From Prunus persica (taxonomy: Eukaryota > Streptophyta > Magnoliopsida > Rosales > Rosaceae), in assembly GCF_000346465.2 (NCBI RefSeq), contig NC_034013.1, forward strand, positions 4,460,735-4,524,734: a stretch of DNA of 64,000 bases, in the 5' to 3' direction. The position numbers and the translations under genes are program-made. The first letter of the stretch is position 1; each line of letters begins with the position of its first letter. The notes under the pieces are model-generated. The model was not told the origin of the DNA and made no database searches. It was given only the letters and a program-made list of their open reading frames with translations. This document shows positions 32,401 through 46,000 of this stretch, in pieces.

Positions 32401-35400
32401 AGCTAAGTTGCATCAACATGGACAGGAAGCTAACCAAGGAAATAATAATAGTCACCAGAGGACACTATGGGCAGGAAAGAGGAAAGTAAAGATTAAACCA
32501 ACAAGACAAGGACAAAGCAGAACACCCAAACAACGCCACCAATGAAATGACAAAAATGAGTGCCCAGGAGCATTGTTATTGAGAACTAAAAGTAACATTC
32601 TGGAATGCTGAGGTAACCAGGAAAGTCGCAGAAAACCCTCAATAATTATCAACAAACGTACATCAACTATAGATCCATGAGGGGACATTACACATTCAAG
32701 AAAGCACACAGGAAACGAAACCTGCAAGGAAGCTTCCACATCGTCCCTATCCATTGGGAGAATACGTGACGATATGGAGAAATGACAAGACATCTAGATG
32801 GGAAGGGAAAAGGAAGCTTCTTCAGTTCTTTCAGCCTGCTGTCCCCACCCCCAGGAGAAACAGATTGCTGAGGTTGATTAAACAGGATTAGGTTCAAGGA
32901 ATGGAAAATACGATGAGGAACAACAGTCTGGATATAGATTGCCAATGAATTGGGATTCCTTAAATTTTCCACATGTTTCCTAACACTTTAAGAAACATCA
33001 GAAGATAAAGGAACAAACAGAGACATGATTAATAAAAACAAAGTTCACCATTCACTTCTGCATGTGTTGGATTCATATGGAGCATAAGACCAATGTGGCA
33101 TTTTCTAAGAATAAAAAAGGAGACCTCTGAAGCATAAACTGCTGTGACCACAGTCAGTGCATTCAGGAATGTGCACTGTATAAGCCATGAAAAGCAAATA
33201 AATCTGATGTCAATACTTTCTTCACCTCCAGCAAGTCAACAAAACCTAAAACACATAATTGGAAAGGCATAATGCAATCAAAGAAGTCGCAAAGTATGAA
33301 GTAAATAAATATTTATCTAGCTCTAACAGTCAGAAGACTATCTGGCATTAAGCACATCGGCAAGAAGTGTGCTTCGACCAGTGTACTTTCTCTCAACAAC
33401 TTGACATACAGAAGAAGTTAGAATCTGAGACCAAGATGCATGAGCAGGAGATAAAATTGCAAAGCATGTGCTTCAAAATTGTTAAGGAACAGAAGAAACT
33501 AAAGGAACCAAGAGACCATGGAAAATAACCAACTGGACTTATGCCTTTCAAAACATTGTTTATACAAGTGAGTATTCTTCGTTTAAAAGAACATTAAAAC
33601 ACACCAACTCATCAGGCAAAACAATCTCACCAAATAGGAATGCGGTACCACGAGAGCTAAGGCAGCATAAATAATGACAAGAGAACTTACTTCTTCAATG
33701 CTCGTGCTGTGGTCGGTGGACAGCTGCAGTGCGGTTAATTTCATTGCCTGAGTAGGAGCCTCATTGGCCACAGCCGAGGACGACTCAGTTATATCCTCAG
33801 CGCTCAACCCATTATCCTTGTGCCCTCTTGATTCCATGCTTGAACCACCTTCTTCAGGCTCATAATGAGCAACAATTGCCCGACTATCCCCTAAATTCAT
33901 CACATACACATCCTCATCCCTCATTAGCACAACCAACAAACACGACCCCATCAAAGCAAGTTCCGGATTCGTATCAAGAACCTTATCAGTCATCTCCAAA
34001 TAAGCATTCTCAGTCACTTGTAAAGCCCTTGACAATGCACTCAATACCAATTCGTGATCCACCGGACCCTCCTTCCTCCTCCTACCAGTTGGAGCAGACC
34101 TCTCCTCCACTGTATTCTCAACCTCAACCTCCTCTTTATCCTCCAAACCAAACCTCCATGGAAACAACTTCCTACCATGACCCTGACCCTCTTTGTGCTT
34201 GGACAATCCCTGTTTCAATTTTGACAGCAAAAGCCAGCGTCTACTAACTGCAGAACCAGAACCCTCATTGCTCACTGTAAGTGCGTCATCGACAGAAAAC
34301 GCAAACCTCTCAGAACCCGAAAGGTCAAGCCCGTCTTCAGCCTCAGCCTCAGCTAGCAATTCCCAAAGCCGCCGCCTCCTACCCTCCGATTGAAAGGTCA
34401 CTCTCTTTGTCCGATCAGCTTCAGCCAAGGGGTTCGAATTCGAATCATTTCCATCAATTTTAACATCTACAACAACTTCACTCTCTGTAGCTACATTTGG
34501 TGGGTTCGTGTTATTGGCTTCTTCGGTTCCTGGGGCTTGATCATCTTCATCAACCTCCCAAAACAATCCCTGAAGCTCATTGTAAAATGCACGGTAGAGA
34601 TTGCCCATCAAAAATTCCGGCGCATCAGGTCCGTTAAACCCATCGTAAATCCCAACAAACAACCAACCTTGTTCTTCCGATACAACCACATGTACGCGAT
34701 CCTCCCCCGCTTTTCCAAGAGCCCACTGGACATTTGTCTCGCTCTTGGGCTCCGCCTCGTCGCCAGGCGGCGGTGGGCCCTCCTTCCGTCCAACGAAATT
34801 GAGCACCGGAACCACCCAGGGCCGCTGCTTCTTCTCCGAGAAGTTCCGGTACAACGCCTTCCGAATCCCCGAAATGCCCTTCTTCCGCCTCCTTTTCACG
34901 TATAGGCCGCCGAGCGGCGCCGAGAAGTGAACCTGGCCGTCCGGTCCATGCGCGTTCGGGTTCGGGTCGAGCGGACCGGAGAGGGCGCCGCGCTCTATTG
35001 GGCCGGAGAGGAAGAACCCAGCCCGCTCCATTGGGCCCGAGGGGTCGCGCTCGCCGCCACGTGGCACGGGCTGAAGAGGCAAGGCGCTAAACGACGACGT
35101 ACTCTCGAAACCATTGACTATGCTCCCCCGGACTCCACCTCCGAAACCACCGAGAACACTGTCAGTGGCATCGTCGTAAATATTGTCAAGCTGGAGGACA
35201 GTTCTGGGAGTGGAGCTATTAGCACTCACGGAAGCCCCAGATATGGCTTTGAACCCGGTCTCGTGCAGGCCGGGTCGGGTCCTCGCGCCTGGCTCGTGAG
35301 AGGGAGAGAACCGGAGCGAGTTGGAAGGGGAAATGAAGCGATCCGACTGAGTAGGTGAGAGGAAGCGAGCTGAGGAGCGGACGTAGCAGAAAGAGTGGCC

Positions 35401-35520
35401 TAGGGTTTCGTCCAACGGCTCAGAGGCCGCGAAGACGACGTCGTTGTGGTCTGGGTGGTGGTGGTTGGTCCGGTGAACCGGCCGGAAGCAAGAGGAGAGG
35501 CTCGAGACTCCACTTCCCAT
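29401..35520 (-). CDS. PLL1: Protein phosphatase 2C of the POLTERGEIST/PLL family (PLL1/PP2C29-like), exon 2 frameshifted in this sequence
   Basis: Four exons on the minus strand: 33691-35520, 32225-32336, 31141-31405 and 29401-29525. The ATG at 35520 is chosen because it gives MGSGVSS, a myristoylation signal, followed by a Cys at 11 that may be palmitoylated; POL and PLL1 need such anchoring at the plasma membrane. Residues 35-190 carry family blocks ([49 protein letters not shown]). The PP2C domain starts near 265 with [14 protein letters not shown] and the metal-binding [13 protein letters not shown] (Asp293). Exon 3 has [16 protein letters not shown] and exon 4 [13 protein letters not shown]. 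Family members dephosphorylate targets downstream of CLAVATA and related receptors in meristems. Exon 2 is 112 bases where 114 are needed. GAGCATTTGGGCAGGATTTC lacks one G, and an A is missing just before the donor. The result is TGA after residue 645 of an expected 777. Both losses are in homopolymers, so an assembly error is as likely as a real mutation. Confidence 0.85.
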
Positions 35521-35648
35521 CACATTTGACTCGCTTCCGCTGTTTGGCTACCGAGAAAATTGTCTGCTACACGATTTTCCGGCAAAGCTCAACAACCCAA
35601 ATAGCACCATTTAAAAAACGAAAAATAAACAAAAAGAAGAGAGAAGCA

Positions 35649-35695
<47 letters not shown>

Positions 35696-36602
35696 AACAG
35701 AGAGAGAGAGAGTGGCAGTGATTTTATATATTTAGTTGAGTAGACTGACTGACCTCGTTTTTATAGAGAGAGAAACACTTTGTCTCTCTAAAAAAAATAA
35801 AAATTTCTAAATGTTTTTTATTTTTTGTTGTTGGGTGCAGTTGTTGGCTCCTCTGGGTTGACGGTTACACCTGGCGTCTAGCATCGCAAAATGGCAAGTG
35901 CTGGTTCGGGGTACTTATAAGGACCGCCACATCGGATTCCACGTGGCAGAAATGTGGGGCTCGGGTTGAAATGCAAGAATTTGTGGTGTGACCATTGTGT
36001 CCCTGACCGGTCCCTCCCTTCCCTTTAGGGAAAGACAAAAAGCGGTGGTGGTAGGACTGTTCAGTGACTGTAGGGTCAATGTGGAAAACCGAGGTTGGAT
36101 TGGATGAAAGAGGGTTGTCTTATAGGGGTGCTTTTGTCCTTTTTGTTGTTTGGATTAACGAGACACTGTGTCCGGACCCCGAGCCCAAGGCCCAATCTGG
36201 GTTGGTCACCTCCTTCTCTTTTCATGCAAATTTACCATTATACCCTCATGAGTCTCAACATGGTAGCTAGTTGCCTTCTCATTATTCAAAACACAAATGA
36301 GCAAATATTTGTTGTTATGAAGCATTAATTATATGGCAAAATTTTCAGTTACAGAAATGGAAGCAGCGCAAAGCCAAGTTAGAACTAATAACATTAATTA
36401 GGCATGATTAAGCATTTTTACTTGTTCATTGAATTGAACAGTCATATCTATCTCGTGATTAATACTAGTAGATGTGCATGCATACCCTCCTTTCTTTGTC
36501 TGAAGAGCATGTTAACCCCAACTCCGTTGTGTATTAATACTTTACTCACCATCACATGGGCAGTTTGGATGTCGATTACAAGTGTGTCATCATGGTGTGA
36601 AT
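35521..36602 (-). promoter_or_regulatory. Upstream region of the PP2C gene with GA microsatellite
   Basis: A (GA)n tract runs from about 35653 to 35713 and probably lies in the 5' UTR or core promoter. A CACGTG G-box is at about 35940 in CCACGTGGCAG. The open frames at 36064-36328 and 36404-36646 have no recognisable motif. No other gene is seen. Confidence 0.45.
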
Positions 36603-37486
36603 TAGGGGTGGGCATCTTAAACCGAAATACCGAAACCATACCTTAACCATATCGTATCATATCGATTTCATACCGTTTTATTTGGTATGGGGAGATATTC
36701 GGTACAGTACCAATAGAGTATGGTATGGTAATGGTATCAAGAATTTTGGTACAGGTCAATACCGTACCTTACCGAATAGTACTTAAATATAATTTTAATT
36801 GCCTTTGTGTGTATGTTTATAGAGCATTTTTCTTTGATTCATTTGATAATTAAAAGCTTTTTCTTTGATTTATTTGGCAAAAGTCATCTTTCTTTAAGCA
36901 ACTCAATTAGTCATTTTTTATTTATAGGTGAAAAGATTTTCATGATGAGAATATAATAAATAAAATAGTTGTCAAATATTCAATCAAGACCCTTTGAGTG
37001 AAAGAAAAGAAAGAAACAGTATGTACTTTTATCTCTTAATAAAATTAGTGTCTATCACCGTTTGATTTTAGGATTATCCATGAACTCTTTACTTTTTGTT
37101 TGTAGAAAAGTCACTTAGAATCTTGATTAAGATGGAGGCTTTTTTTCTTTTGGTTAAATGGCAGGCCTAAGCCGACAACAAACTAAACTAACAAGGAATG
37201 ACCCTGTGCTGAGCCCTGCCTAAAATATCAGTAGCTAAAATATCTTTGAATTTGTAACTTAGGCATCACTTATTTTGGTGAATGAATATGTTGAATATTG
37301 AATTGGTTCATTTTTTAGTTGTGTCATTTTGATACCGAAATGGTACCGATACCGATTTGGCAAGGTACGATACAGTACGAATTTTGGCAAACTATAATCT
37401 CATACCGTACCATACTGATTTAAATTTCCGCTATCGATAGAGGTATGGGCTCAATACCGTACCATACCGTACCATGCCCACCCCTA
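36603..37486. mobile_element. hAT-type MITE, 884 bp, TSD GTGTGAAT
   Basis: The ends are TAGGGGTGGGCA and its exact complement TGCCCACCCCTA, and GTGTGAAT stands on both sides (36595-36602 and 37487-37494). An 8-bp duplication is typical of hAT elements. Subterminal regions are full of GGTATGGTA/TACCGTACC words, and the middle is AT-rich without coding sequence. Confidence 0.9.
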
Positions 37487-37606
37487 GTGTGAATGGCCTA
37501 AGTCTAGGTTCCGAAAACAATAATAATAAAAAATTATGTTCTGCGTTCCACCGTTTTAAATCTACATAACCTTCCTCGCTTTCTTACATCTTATCTTCCT
37601 TTCTTT

Positions 37607-37696
37607 CTTTGTTTCTTCTCGAGGTTCTCATTCTTTGTAGATGCATTTTATCTTTGTTTCTTCTCGAGGTTCTCATTCTTTGTAGATGCATTTTAT
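37607..37696. repeat. 45-bp tandem duplication
   Basis: Two copies of a unit containing TTCTTCTCGAGGTTCTCATT and TGTAGATGCATTTTA are adjacent and almost identical. No gene is associated; 37487-38340 otherwise shows nothing I can name. Confidence 0.75.
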
Positions 37697-38365
37697 TAGG
37701 AAGAGGGACTTCTTGGGGTTTTAGTATTGCTTTGCTACCTAATTGGCTTTTTGGTTAATGGAGTGATCTCCTTTGGCGATCGATCCTTCTAATCCTTCTT
37801 TTTTTTATCCCAAACTCCTAGCAATAACCTTGTTAGATACTCGATATGTGATTGCGTACAGCCTTGAAATACCGAGTCAGATGTGCAACGGACTTATCAT
37901 AGCCACTATATTCGTCCAAGCACCTAGTTACTTAATGGGATACATGACAAGAGCAGATTTGATGTCCCCTAATATTCCTTGCATAACATTTTGACACATG
38001 TCCTTGCAAATACCAGACCTTGAATCCCGTTTACTCAACTTCAAACATCATAAAAATAATAAATGAAAACTCATCTACACCTTTACATCCAAATCCGTTT
38101 TACCAATTACTTGCTCCTCCATATTTGAGTGGTTCACCATTGTCTGCCTCTTCCAAATTCCACTACAACCATCATCTCATTGTTGGATAATTCAAATTGC
38201 AACATAGACATTCCCTCTTGCTTTTTCATGTGCCAGGAAACCATTTCTCATGCTTTGACTTATCAAATATGGGAAAGTAATTGATTTCCCATCCCCAAGC
38301 CTCATTTCCCATGAACCAAATGGGGCCCAAGAGAAATCATCAAGAATGCATCGATAGTGTTTCCC

Positions 38366-38850
38366 TTAGCACAATTGATTCAAAGACAAAAGATTAGCAT
38401 ATATCTGAGGAACATGTAATACAAAATTCAATTTAAAAGAGTGAGAAGGAGTATTAAGAGAAGATGTTCCAATATGTGCTACATGTAAGCCTACACCATT
38501 TTCAGTAGCAATATGCTCAGTATGAGTGAAAGGAGTAGCCACAAAAAGATAGGAAAGATCAGCACTCATGTAATTAGTGAAGCCAGAGTCAGCAATCCAA
38601 TATTCTTGATGTGGGGCAGATGGATGAGCTTGTGCAGTCATGCCTTGAGAATAGCTTTGAGTAGGAGCATTATATCAATAGAACACATGTAGCAACAATA
38701 TGATTGTTTTTCCAGCATATCTAACAGGGATCAACTTCAACATAAGAAAACTGTGATGTAGTAGAGCGATGAATACAAGTTACAGCAATGTGACCCTTCT
38801 TATTACAAATTTGACAAGGCTTTCCTTGCTTATGATACACTCGATACATG
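38366..38850 (-). pseudogene. Ty1/copia gag-protease fragment, minus strand
   Basis: On the minus strand the frame reads a gag zinc knuckle CQICNKKGHIAVTC (CX2CX4HX4C, about 38790-38830). After a stop and a frame change comes the aspartic protease start YWIADSGFTNYMSADLS and a pre-integrase stretch (VLHVPQIYANLLSLNQLC) ending at 38366. LTRs, integrase and reverse transcriptase are missing. It abuts, in opposite orientation, a second copia fragment at about 38850. Confidence 0.75.
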
Positions 38851-38857
38851 TTGAATT

Positions 38858-40137
38858 ATTGACTCTGGGGCTACTGACCATATGACGTATAATTCTAATT
38901 TATTCTCTATTAATATCATGCCTCATCGTGATCATGTTAAGATAGCTAATAATGATATTGATCCTGTCATAGGGGCTGGTTCTGTACTCTTGACACCTAC
39001 TTTACCTTTAGACAAAGTGTTACTGGTTCCATCTTCGTCTAGCAATCTATTATATGTGCCACAAGTAACTAAGCAGTTAAATTGTGTTTTGCTGATGTAT
39101 CCATCTGTTGTTTTACTACAGAATATCTAGACTTTGGAGATCTTTGGTCTTGGTACTAAAAAGGAATGGCTTTATTATGTGGGTGCTCTGGAAACTAATT
39201 GGGTTCTTCATGCTGGTAGCGCCAAAACTTCTCAACATCACTGGATTTGGTTGTTACATCGTCATTTTGGTCATGCCTTATGTGGTTATTTATGGCATTT
39301 GTTTCCTGCATTAATTAATGGAGTCTCTGAGTTTGCCTTCCAATGTCAGACTTGTATTTTAGCTAAGAGTCATTGGGTATCCTACCCTCTGAGACCATTT
39401 GATTTAGTTCATTCTGATGTTTGGGGTCCTTCCCCTATTTCTACTGCCTTAGATGTTCGCTGATTTATGTTATCTATGGATGATTGCACTCGTATGATAT
39501 GGTTTTATGGGATGAAACATAAAAGTGACATGGTCACTATCTTTCTACATTTTTATCAGATGATTTAGACTCAATTTATGCTCCCTATCAAAGTTTTTCG
39601 ATTTGGTAATGGTGGAGAATTTGTAAATTCAGCTTTATCTCAATTTTTCCATACTCAAGGTGTTCTCTATAAGACTACTCGTCCTCATACACTACAACAG
39701 AATGAGATTGTTGAATGTAAAAATGGGCAGATCCTTGCTGTTGCCCGTGCTCTGCTGCTTAATGAATCAGTTCCCAAGCGGTTCTGGATGGATGTTACTT
39801 ATACAGTTTATCTTTTAAATCGTCTACCTTCACGAGTTCTGGATTTTCGAACTCCTATGCAGGTACTGACCTATCAATCTTCGGTCTCTTCTATGCTGCC
39901 TCTGTCTCCAAAAGTGTTTGGGTGTGTCGCATATGTTTACCTCCATACGAATCAAAGGTGCAAGTTGGACCCTTGTGCTCCCCGCTGTGTCTTTCTGGGT
40001 TCCTCTCCTCATCAAAAAGGCTATTGGTGCAATCATCGTGCTACTTAACGTCTGTATGTCTCTATGGATGTTACATTCATTGAGGATAAGATGTTCTTCT
40101 CTATTACACCCGAGGCATGTCCTTTAGGGGGAGACTA
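38858..40137 (+). pseudogene. Ty1/copia pol fragment: protease end, pre-integrase and integrase
   Basis: One continuous frame, broken only by in-frame stops (for example near 39127, 39461, 39566 and 40046), gives the protease start IIDSGATDHMT, the GAG-pre-integrase zinc region (HRHFGHA then CQTCILAKSHW), the integrase opening FDLVHSDVWGPSP and the catalytic region GNGGEFVNSALSQFFHTQGV and PHTLQQNEIVE. The conserved Asp before GGEF is Asn here. It ends with a SPHQKGYW block before the reverse transcriptase would begin. No LTR is seen. Nonsense changes without frame shifts suggest moderate age. Confidence 0.8.
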
Positions 40138-42000
40138 GTAGCGCAGGACATAACTGGCTAGATTTATAAGGAGAAATTGTGGTGGATGGTTTGATACAAG
40201 AGGGAGCAACAATGGAACCAGTTGAGCCTACTGTTTTGGCCAAACTTACTGATTGGATCGAAACTCATGCTTTGGCCAACACCACTGCTTTGGCCAAATT
40301 TGAACCTGCTAATTTTACTGGTGATGCTGAACCGATTTTGCCCCTACTTCTCAAATAGTACCTGATCAACCATGGGGTTTCACCTGACCGTTACTTACCA
40401 GAAGTTATCTTAGTTATTAGACACTATTATCTTAGTTATAGAAGTTATCTTGATTATCTTAATCTTAATTGTAAGAGCTATCAAAGCAATTACAAAGAGT
40501 TTATCCTTTCTTATTTTATATCTTATTTCTCTAAATAAAAATATAAAAATATTAATATAACTATTATTGTCAATAATAATAATAATAACTTAGTCTTTGA
40601 TTTATTGAAGGAAGTTTTCAGTTTGACTGACATGAATGATGAGATAAAATATAAATTAATCTTTAATTTATTGTGGCTTCATTATTACGTTACAAAAGTA
40701 TTTTGTAAAAATATCGTAACGTTGGTCAAACAACATTTTTAAAATTATTGTTATTGTCCATATTCAAACTCCAAAAAATGGCACAGAAATATGAACTTGC
40801 ATGTATCAAACTATTCCATAGAAATAAATACTTGGATATATATATATATATATTGTTTTTAGTTTTATGAACAAGTCAATAAAAATGGGGGAGAAAAAGA
40901 TTGAGAATGACCCATGTCTTTATATAATAGAACACAAACTCAACACAAACTCAAGTTACTCAGAATAAAATATGCATCCATGAAGGTGATGTGCAAATCA
41001 TATAGATAATTATTAATTAATAAGAACTAGTTCAATCAATATGGCATTTAAATACCCAAAAAAAGAAAGATTAGAAGACTTTTAATCAATATTTTAAATT
41101 TGTTTAGAAGAATCTGCAAGACAATGTCAATACTGCCAACTAACCCAGTTGTGGTTTCTCTTTCTAACTCTTATTTTTATTTTTATTTATTTATTATTTA
41201 TTATTATTTTAATTAGAAAGTAAAAGATTCAAACTCAGCTACCAGCCTTTACTAAATTCGCTGGCCACCAAAAAATATTCATCCCCGCCAAAATTAATAT
41301 AAATTTTAAAACAAGGGAGAAAAGGACACGTGGGGTCCACTGTGGATCAGTTGGTCAACGACCCATGACAGAGTCCTGATAATAGGGCCCACCCCTTGTG
41401 ACTTGGACCTGCATCATTGTATTTGTTATTTTAATTAGTTTTATACTTGTTCCTCTGTTGATTTTTTACTATTTCTTAAGAAAATTATTTATTACTTTTT
41501 TTTTAATGAGGAAAATTATTTATTATGGTTGATTACAAACTAAATCCACAGAAATATTTTCTTTTAACATGTGGTATAATTTACAAATAGTGTTCTGCAG
41601 TACAATTTCTTTGCAGGACATACATCTCCACTATCAGATGCGTTGATCGGGATCACATGATTGGTGCATCACATATGTCAGTAGGTATTTGACATCTTCT
41701 ACAAGCTTTTTTTTATTTAAAAAAAATTGAGAATCTTTTACAAGCTTTTGACTTTGTAACATTTAGTCCAAATAACAGCAGACCTAAATGCATTAATATG
41801 CCACATCAATTTGCAAATTGGAATCCAATACCTTTTTTTCAAAGAAAAGAAATTTGACGCCCACGACTATTTCGGTTTAACGACATTTGAACAAGATTCT
41901 GAGTTCAAATCTAATGAATGACAAAGTGAAGATTTTCTTTGAGATAAACAATAGAATATTTTGAAGATATTATATAATGGGTTAATACACACCAACAATA
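40138..42000. other. Repeat-derived intergenic DNA, no gene recognised
   Basis: The first 350 bases have weak coding character (WIETHALANTTALAKFEPAN) and probably continue the copia relic. The remainder is AT-rich with a short (TA)n at about 40833-40854 and no credible frame. Confidence 0.45.
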
Positions 42001-42008
42001 CCAAAGCT

Positions 42009-42496
42009 CAGAGGCGGCTTTGGGGTGTGCAAGGTGGCCCCTTGTATAGGGCCTCAAAATTCTTTTTTATCTTGTTTCACAATATATATCATTTTAATAT
42101 ATTATGTATCTTATATTTACTCTAACTTAATATGTGATATATCCAACTTTTAAAAAAAATTATATCCACTGTTTCTTTTAAGTTGTTCTCACATGATATA
42201 TTACATTAAAATTACATATAATAGGAGCTCTTGATCAATATTAAATCTGTCCAGCATAGGTTTTTTTTTGTTAATTATAATTAGTAATTTGATGAACCAT
42301 GAGTTTTTGATTTTATGTTCCTTGTTGAATTAGTTGTTTGATAATCCTTTATAATATTTAAAAAATAAATATTGATGAGTAGTTTTAAATTTGATAATCC
42401 TTTATAATCTTTTTATATATTTTTGTTCAAGACTTTGTTTTAGGAGGCTCTATTACAAATTTTGTACAGGGCCTTAAAATCTCAAAGTCGCTTCTG
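42009..42496. mobile_element. hAT-type MITE, 488 bp, TSD CCAAAGCT
   Basis: The ends are CAGAGGCGGCTTTG and the complement CAGAAGCGACTTTG. CCAAAGCT flanks both (42001-42008 and 42497-42504). The subterminal AGGGCCTCAAAATTC and its counterpart CAGGGCCTTAAAATC extend the resemblance. The CAG(A/G)GGCGG start and 8-bp duplication are of hAT type. There is no coding sequence. Confidence 0.88.
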
Positions 42497-42929
42497 CCAA
42501 AGCTACACCACTACAATGAAGCTAGCAACCACTAACTAGATATCAAAACTCATGAAAAATATATATCGTTCTTGACATTCATGTAAGTCGAACATGAGAC
42601 TTTCTTCAACTAAGTAGAGACAACAACTAGTCCAATGACAGTTGGTAAAGAAACATGAAAACAAACAAAACTGATCACATTTAGCTGGCCGCATTATGTG
42701 AAAATCAATGTGTAAATGCTATGTTATTTTTAAAATAGCCAAAACAGGTATTGCTTTTATGGCTTTCTTGTTTGTCAGCTGTAGAAAGAGAAAATGTATT
42801 TCCAACTTTAACCTGTGTATAATACAAATCAAATCAAGAAAAAATCAAAACAAGTATTGTAATTGTCATGTGTGTATAATTAAGTGGAAGCCAAACCTTT
42901 TACATCTCAAAAAAACATTACAAACTTTG

Positions 42930-43043
42930 TTTTTCTAATGCAAACGATAGTTTATATTACTCTAATCTACGAGGAGGGGACTCAAACTTGAATGCAAGAG
43001 AACAGACTCACTATCTTGACCAACTGGCATAACCCATATTTGT
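42930..43043 (-). mobile_element. tRNA-derived SINE, 12-bp target duplication
   Basis: TTACAAACTTTG flanks the element (42918-42929 and 43044-43055). On the minus strand it starts ATGGGTTATGCCAGTTGGTC (box A-like), has AAGTTTGAGTCCC (box B-like) and ends in a short A-rich tail. About 114 bases. Confidence 0.75.
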
Positions 43044-43055
43044 TTACAAACTTTG

Positions 43056-46000
43056 ATTATCACAATATTATTATTGATAAATTCACCCTCATTGATGTTT
43101 GAATAGATTATACTACTTTGAAAACAGCATGGGAAAGACAACTTACTTAATAAGTAAATTATATTTTAGACAAATAAAAGCACAATATTTTAATTAAGGT
43201 GCACATTAGTTATTAGTTACCAAAAATAAAAAATAAAAAATAAAGTTTAAAAAAAGCACATTGTTATTTTCACATGGTTGACTTGGATGCATGTTACGTG
43301 CCGGCAAGGATGGGCAGTGCAAATACCTCTACATGTAATGGTAAATGCATGCTCATACTTCTACGTCCCTAGAAACTCATTTAAAGAAAAACAAATAAAT
43401 AAATATAAAAAGGCACTTTTGGGGTCAGCTTCTTATCCTTGTTTCATGGTAGTGTTTTCTTTGAATTGGAATTTTCCTTCATAAAAAATTACATAGTTTG
43501 GTATCAATTTTTTGTTTTATATAGGAGAGGGAGAGTTCAAATTTGAAACCACTCTCAATAATACTACTAAACCAATAGTCGTTGATAGACAATATAATAT
43601 TATGCAAAAATACATCTTAATTTCGACTTGGCACTTTACTAACTTTATCTGTAATACTACCTAAGTTAATAAATTGCTAACAACTTCTTTGGGCTCACTC
43701 AACAATGTAATTATATAATTTGAATATTTCAATTTTTAAGTTCTTATTTAAGGATCATCTTTATAAAAAGTACACTTCATTCTTATCATGAATATTTTCA
43801 TTATTTATTCGTTAATCTATGTATTACAAGAATTTAAAGTAAAGAAAACAGTATGTACGCGTTTATGGGAATTTTTCATCATAACATAACATGCATGCGT
43901 TCGTATTCCTAGCTAGTATAGGGGGGAGGTGGCCTCTGCCTCTCCTCCCCTAACCCCCCATCTTTCCCCTATCTTTCTCCTCTCTCTTTCCTCTTCTCAA
44001 CACCCCTCGCTCTTTCTGTATCCCTCTTTTTTTCTTCTCCTCTTTTCTTCCCTTTCATTTTCCGTGGATCTTAGTTTTGTTTTTTCTTTTTGTTGTTTAT
44101 GGCTGCAGGTTTTTTTGGTTTGGGTGTTTTTTACTTGATTGTAATAAGAGTACCAATGGTGTTATCTATCCCGGCGGAGGTGACGACGTCGATGTCGATA
44201 GAGGTAGTAACGATTGTTGTGCTAATTCGTATGTGATATGGAAGCACACACTGCGAAACACCATTGTCGTTATGATTTAGTTGCCGCTTTTGCCACACAT
44301 ATACAGGGTTTTTGCTCCACTTCAATGTTTGGAGTTACAATAATGAAAGTTAGTTTAGCCGGTGCGGCACTAAGAGTTTAGCTGGTATGGCGTTATGGAT
44401 TTCTTCAGTTGCCGAAGAAGATGTGGCGCGGTGTTCTTGTTTCTTGTTTAAAGTGTATTACTCATTAGAAGTTTGTTGTACTTTTTATTTTAATTCTCAG
44501 TAACTCTTTAGGAGTTTGCTGTGTTTTGTATTCTAGTTTTCGGTTGCAATACAGATATGTCTTTTCTGCCATTGCGCAGTGGAGATGTATTGTTAGTTTG
44601 AGTACGAGTCCTTAGAAATGCTGAATCAGGGGGTTGACTATTTGTTGGTTTAGGCGTAATTCTCTCAAGATCAAATCAACATGTTATTTTGTTTGGTCAT
44701 TGGAGATGTTGTACCCATTTTGGCTCTTTTGTGGCTTTGTACTATGATATATTTCATCAATAATTACTATCGATTTTTCTCAACAAATTTTTATTTATTT
44801 ATAGATTTTCAGATTATGTGAATTTTGTAGAGATGGTCTTTGAATAAAATCTTAAACAATGAATAATTTAGATTATAGTTAAAATGGTACAAATGATATG
44901 GGATTAAAGACTTGAGTAATAAACGATTCGTATCACAATATAAATTGTCGAATGAGCCTAAATAAATAATTAGTGTTGTATTAAATTATTAACTAATTAA
45001 CGTTTAAACGATATATATAATATAAATTCAACCCCAAAGATGCCTCCCAACTTTAGTCCAACTTGCAATTAATTCTTTATGTTTTTTTTGATTACCAATT
45101 CTTTGTGTATTAAATTTGAAGAGAGCGAGAGCCGAGAAGATTTTGGGGTTGACGAAATTTTTCTTTTGTCTTTGTTGGAGTGGGGACCTCCTAAGTGTCC
45201 GAGTATAAAGGCAAGATTCGTCCAAGCACAGTTGTGACAAAATGAAAAATAAATAAAACACATGAAAAATTAAAATGTTAAACATTAAAAAGTCAATATA
45301 GCATGAGGAAAATAATCTACCCAAAACCCAAATGACATCCGATCTGAGCATGGCAATGCAAAAATTAGCCACCATCTTCTACATATATAGGTCAAACTGA
45401 GTATAAGGTGAGATGTAACCTTAATTTTATGCAGATATGGTCCAACAATTTTCTTTCAATCAAGTCACATTAATGTGACTTGAATTGGCAATTTCCATTT
45501 CCCTCTGCTATAGGTTTGAAATTGAATTATATAGGCTTGGACCAACCAAATCTTGGTCCCATTCAAAAGTGACACTTCCCTACTTATTTGAAGGAAAGTT
45601 CTACAAGCAATTTGAATTCAATGCACACATTTTTGTAACTATTGTCGATCTTATTCTTGATGTACTGTTTGTTTGAGAATTGTAACAAGTTGTTGATCTT
45701 ATTCTTGATGCTTTATCAAGAACAAGATTCTTTTCTGTTTTGCGGTTGAATGGATAAGACCTTTTAATTTCAGTCCTTTTGTTGCTCTTTGCTTTGTCTT
45801 ACATTCAAAGTTCAACTAGCATCACATTAATAATAGATTTATGGTAGATAAAGTACTCTAAAATACCCTTTTAAATCTGTTTTACATGAGACAAGTAGAC
45901 CAAGTAACTAGTTTTACTTTTCTTTTCTTTTTTTAGTTTTTGACCAATAATAAGTCTTGCTCTTCAAATTTGTGATTAGATAATTTGCAAATATGATTGC

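Noticed and set aside
33828..35654. Several plus-strand frames over the PP2C first exon.
   Set aside because: High GC content of that exon leaves antisense frames open; none has a domain, and the minus strand carries an unmistakable PLL protein.
43929..44138. A 69-codon Ser/Pro/Leu-rich frame resembling a signal peptide.
   Set aside because: It is a translation of a CT-rich low-complexity tract with no conserved continuation or splice sites.
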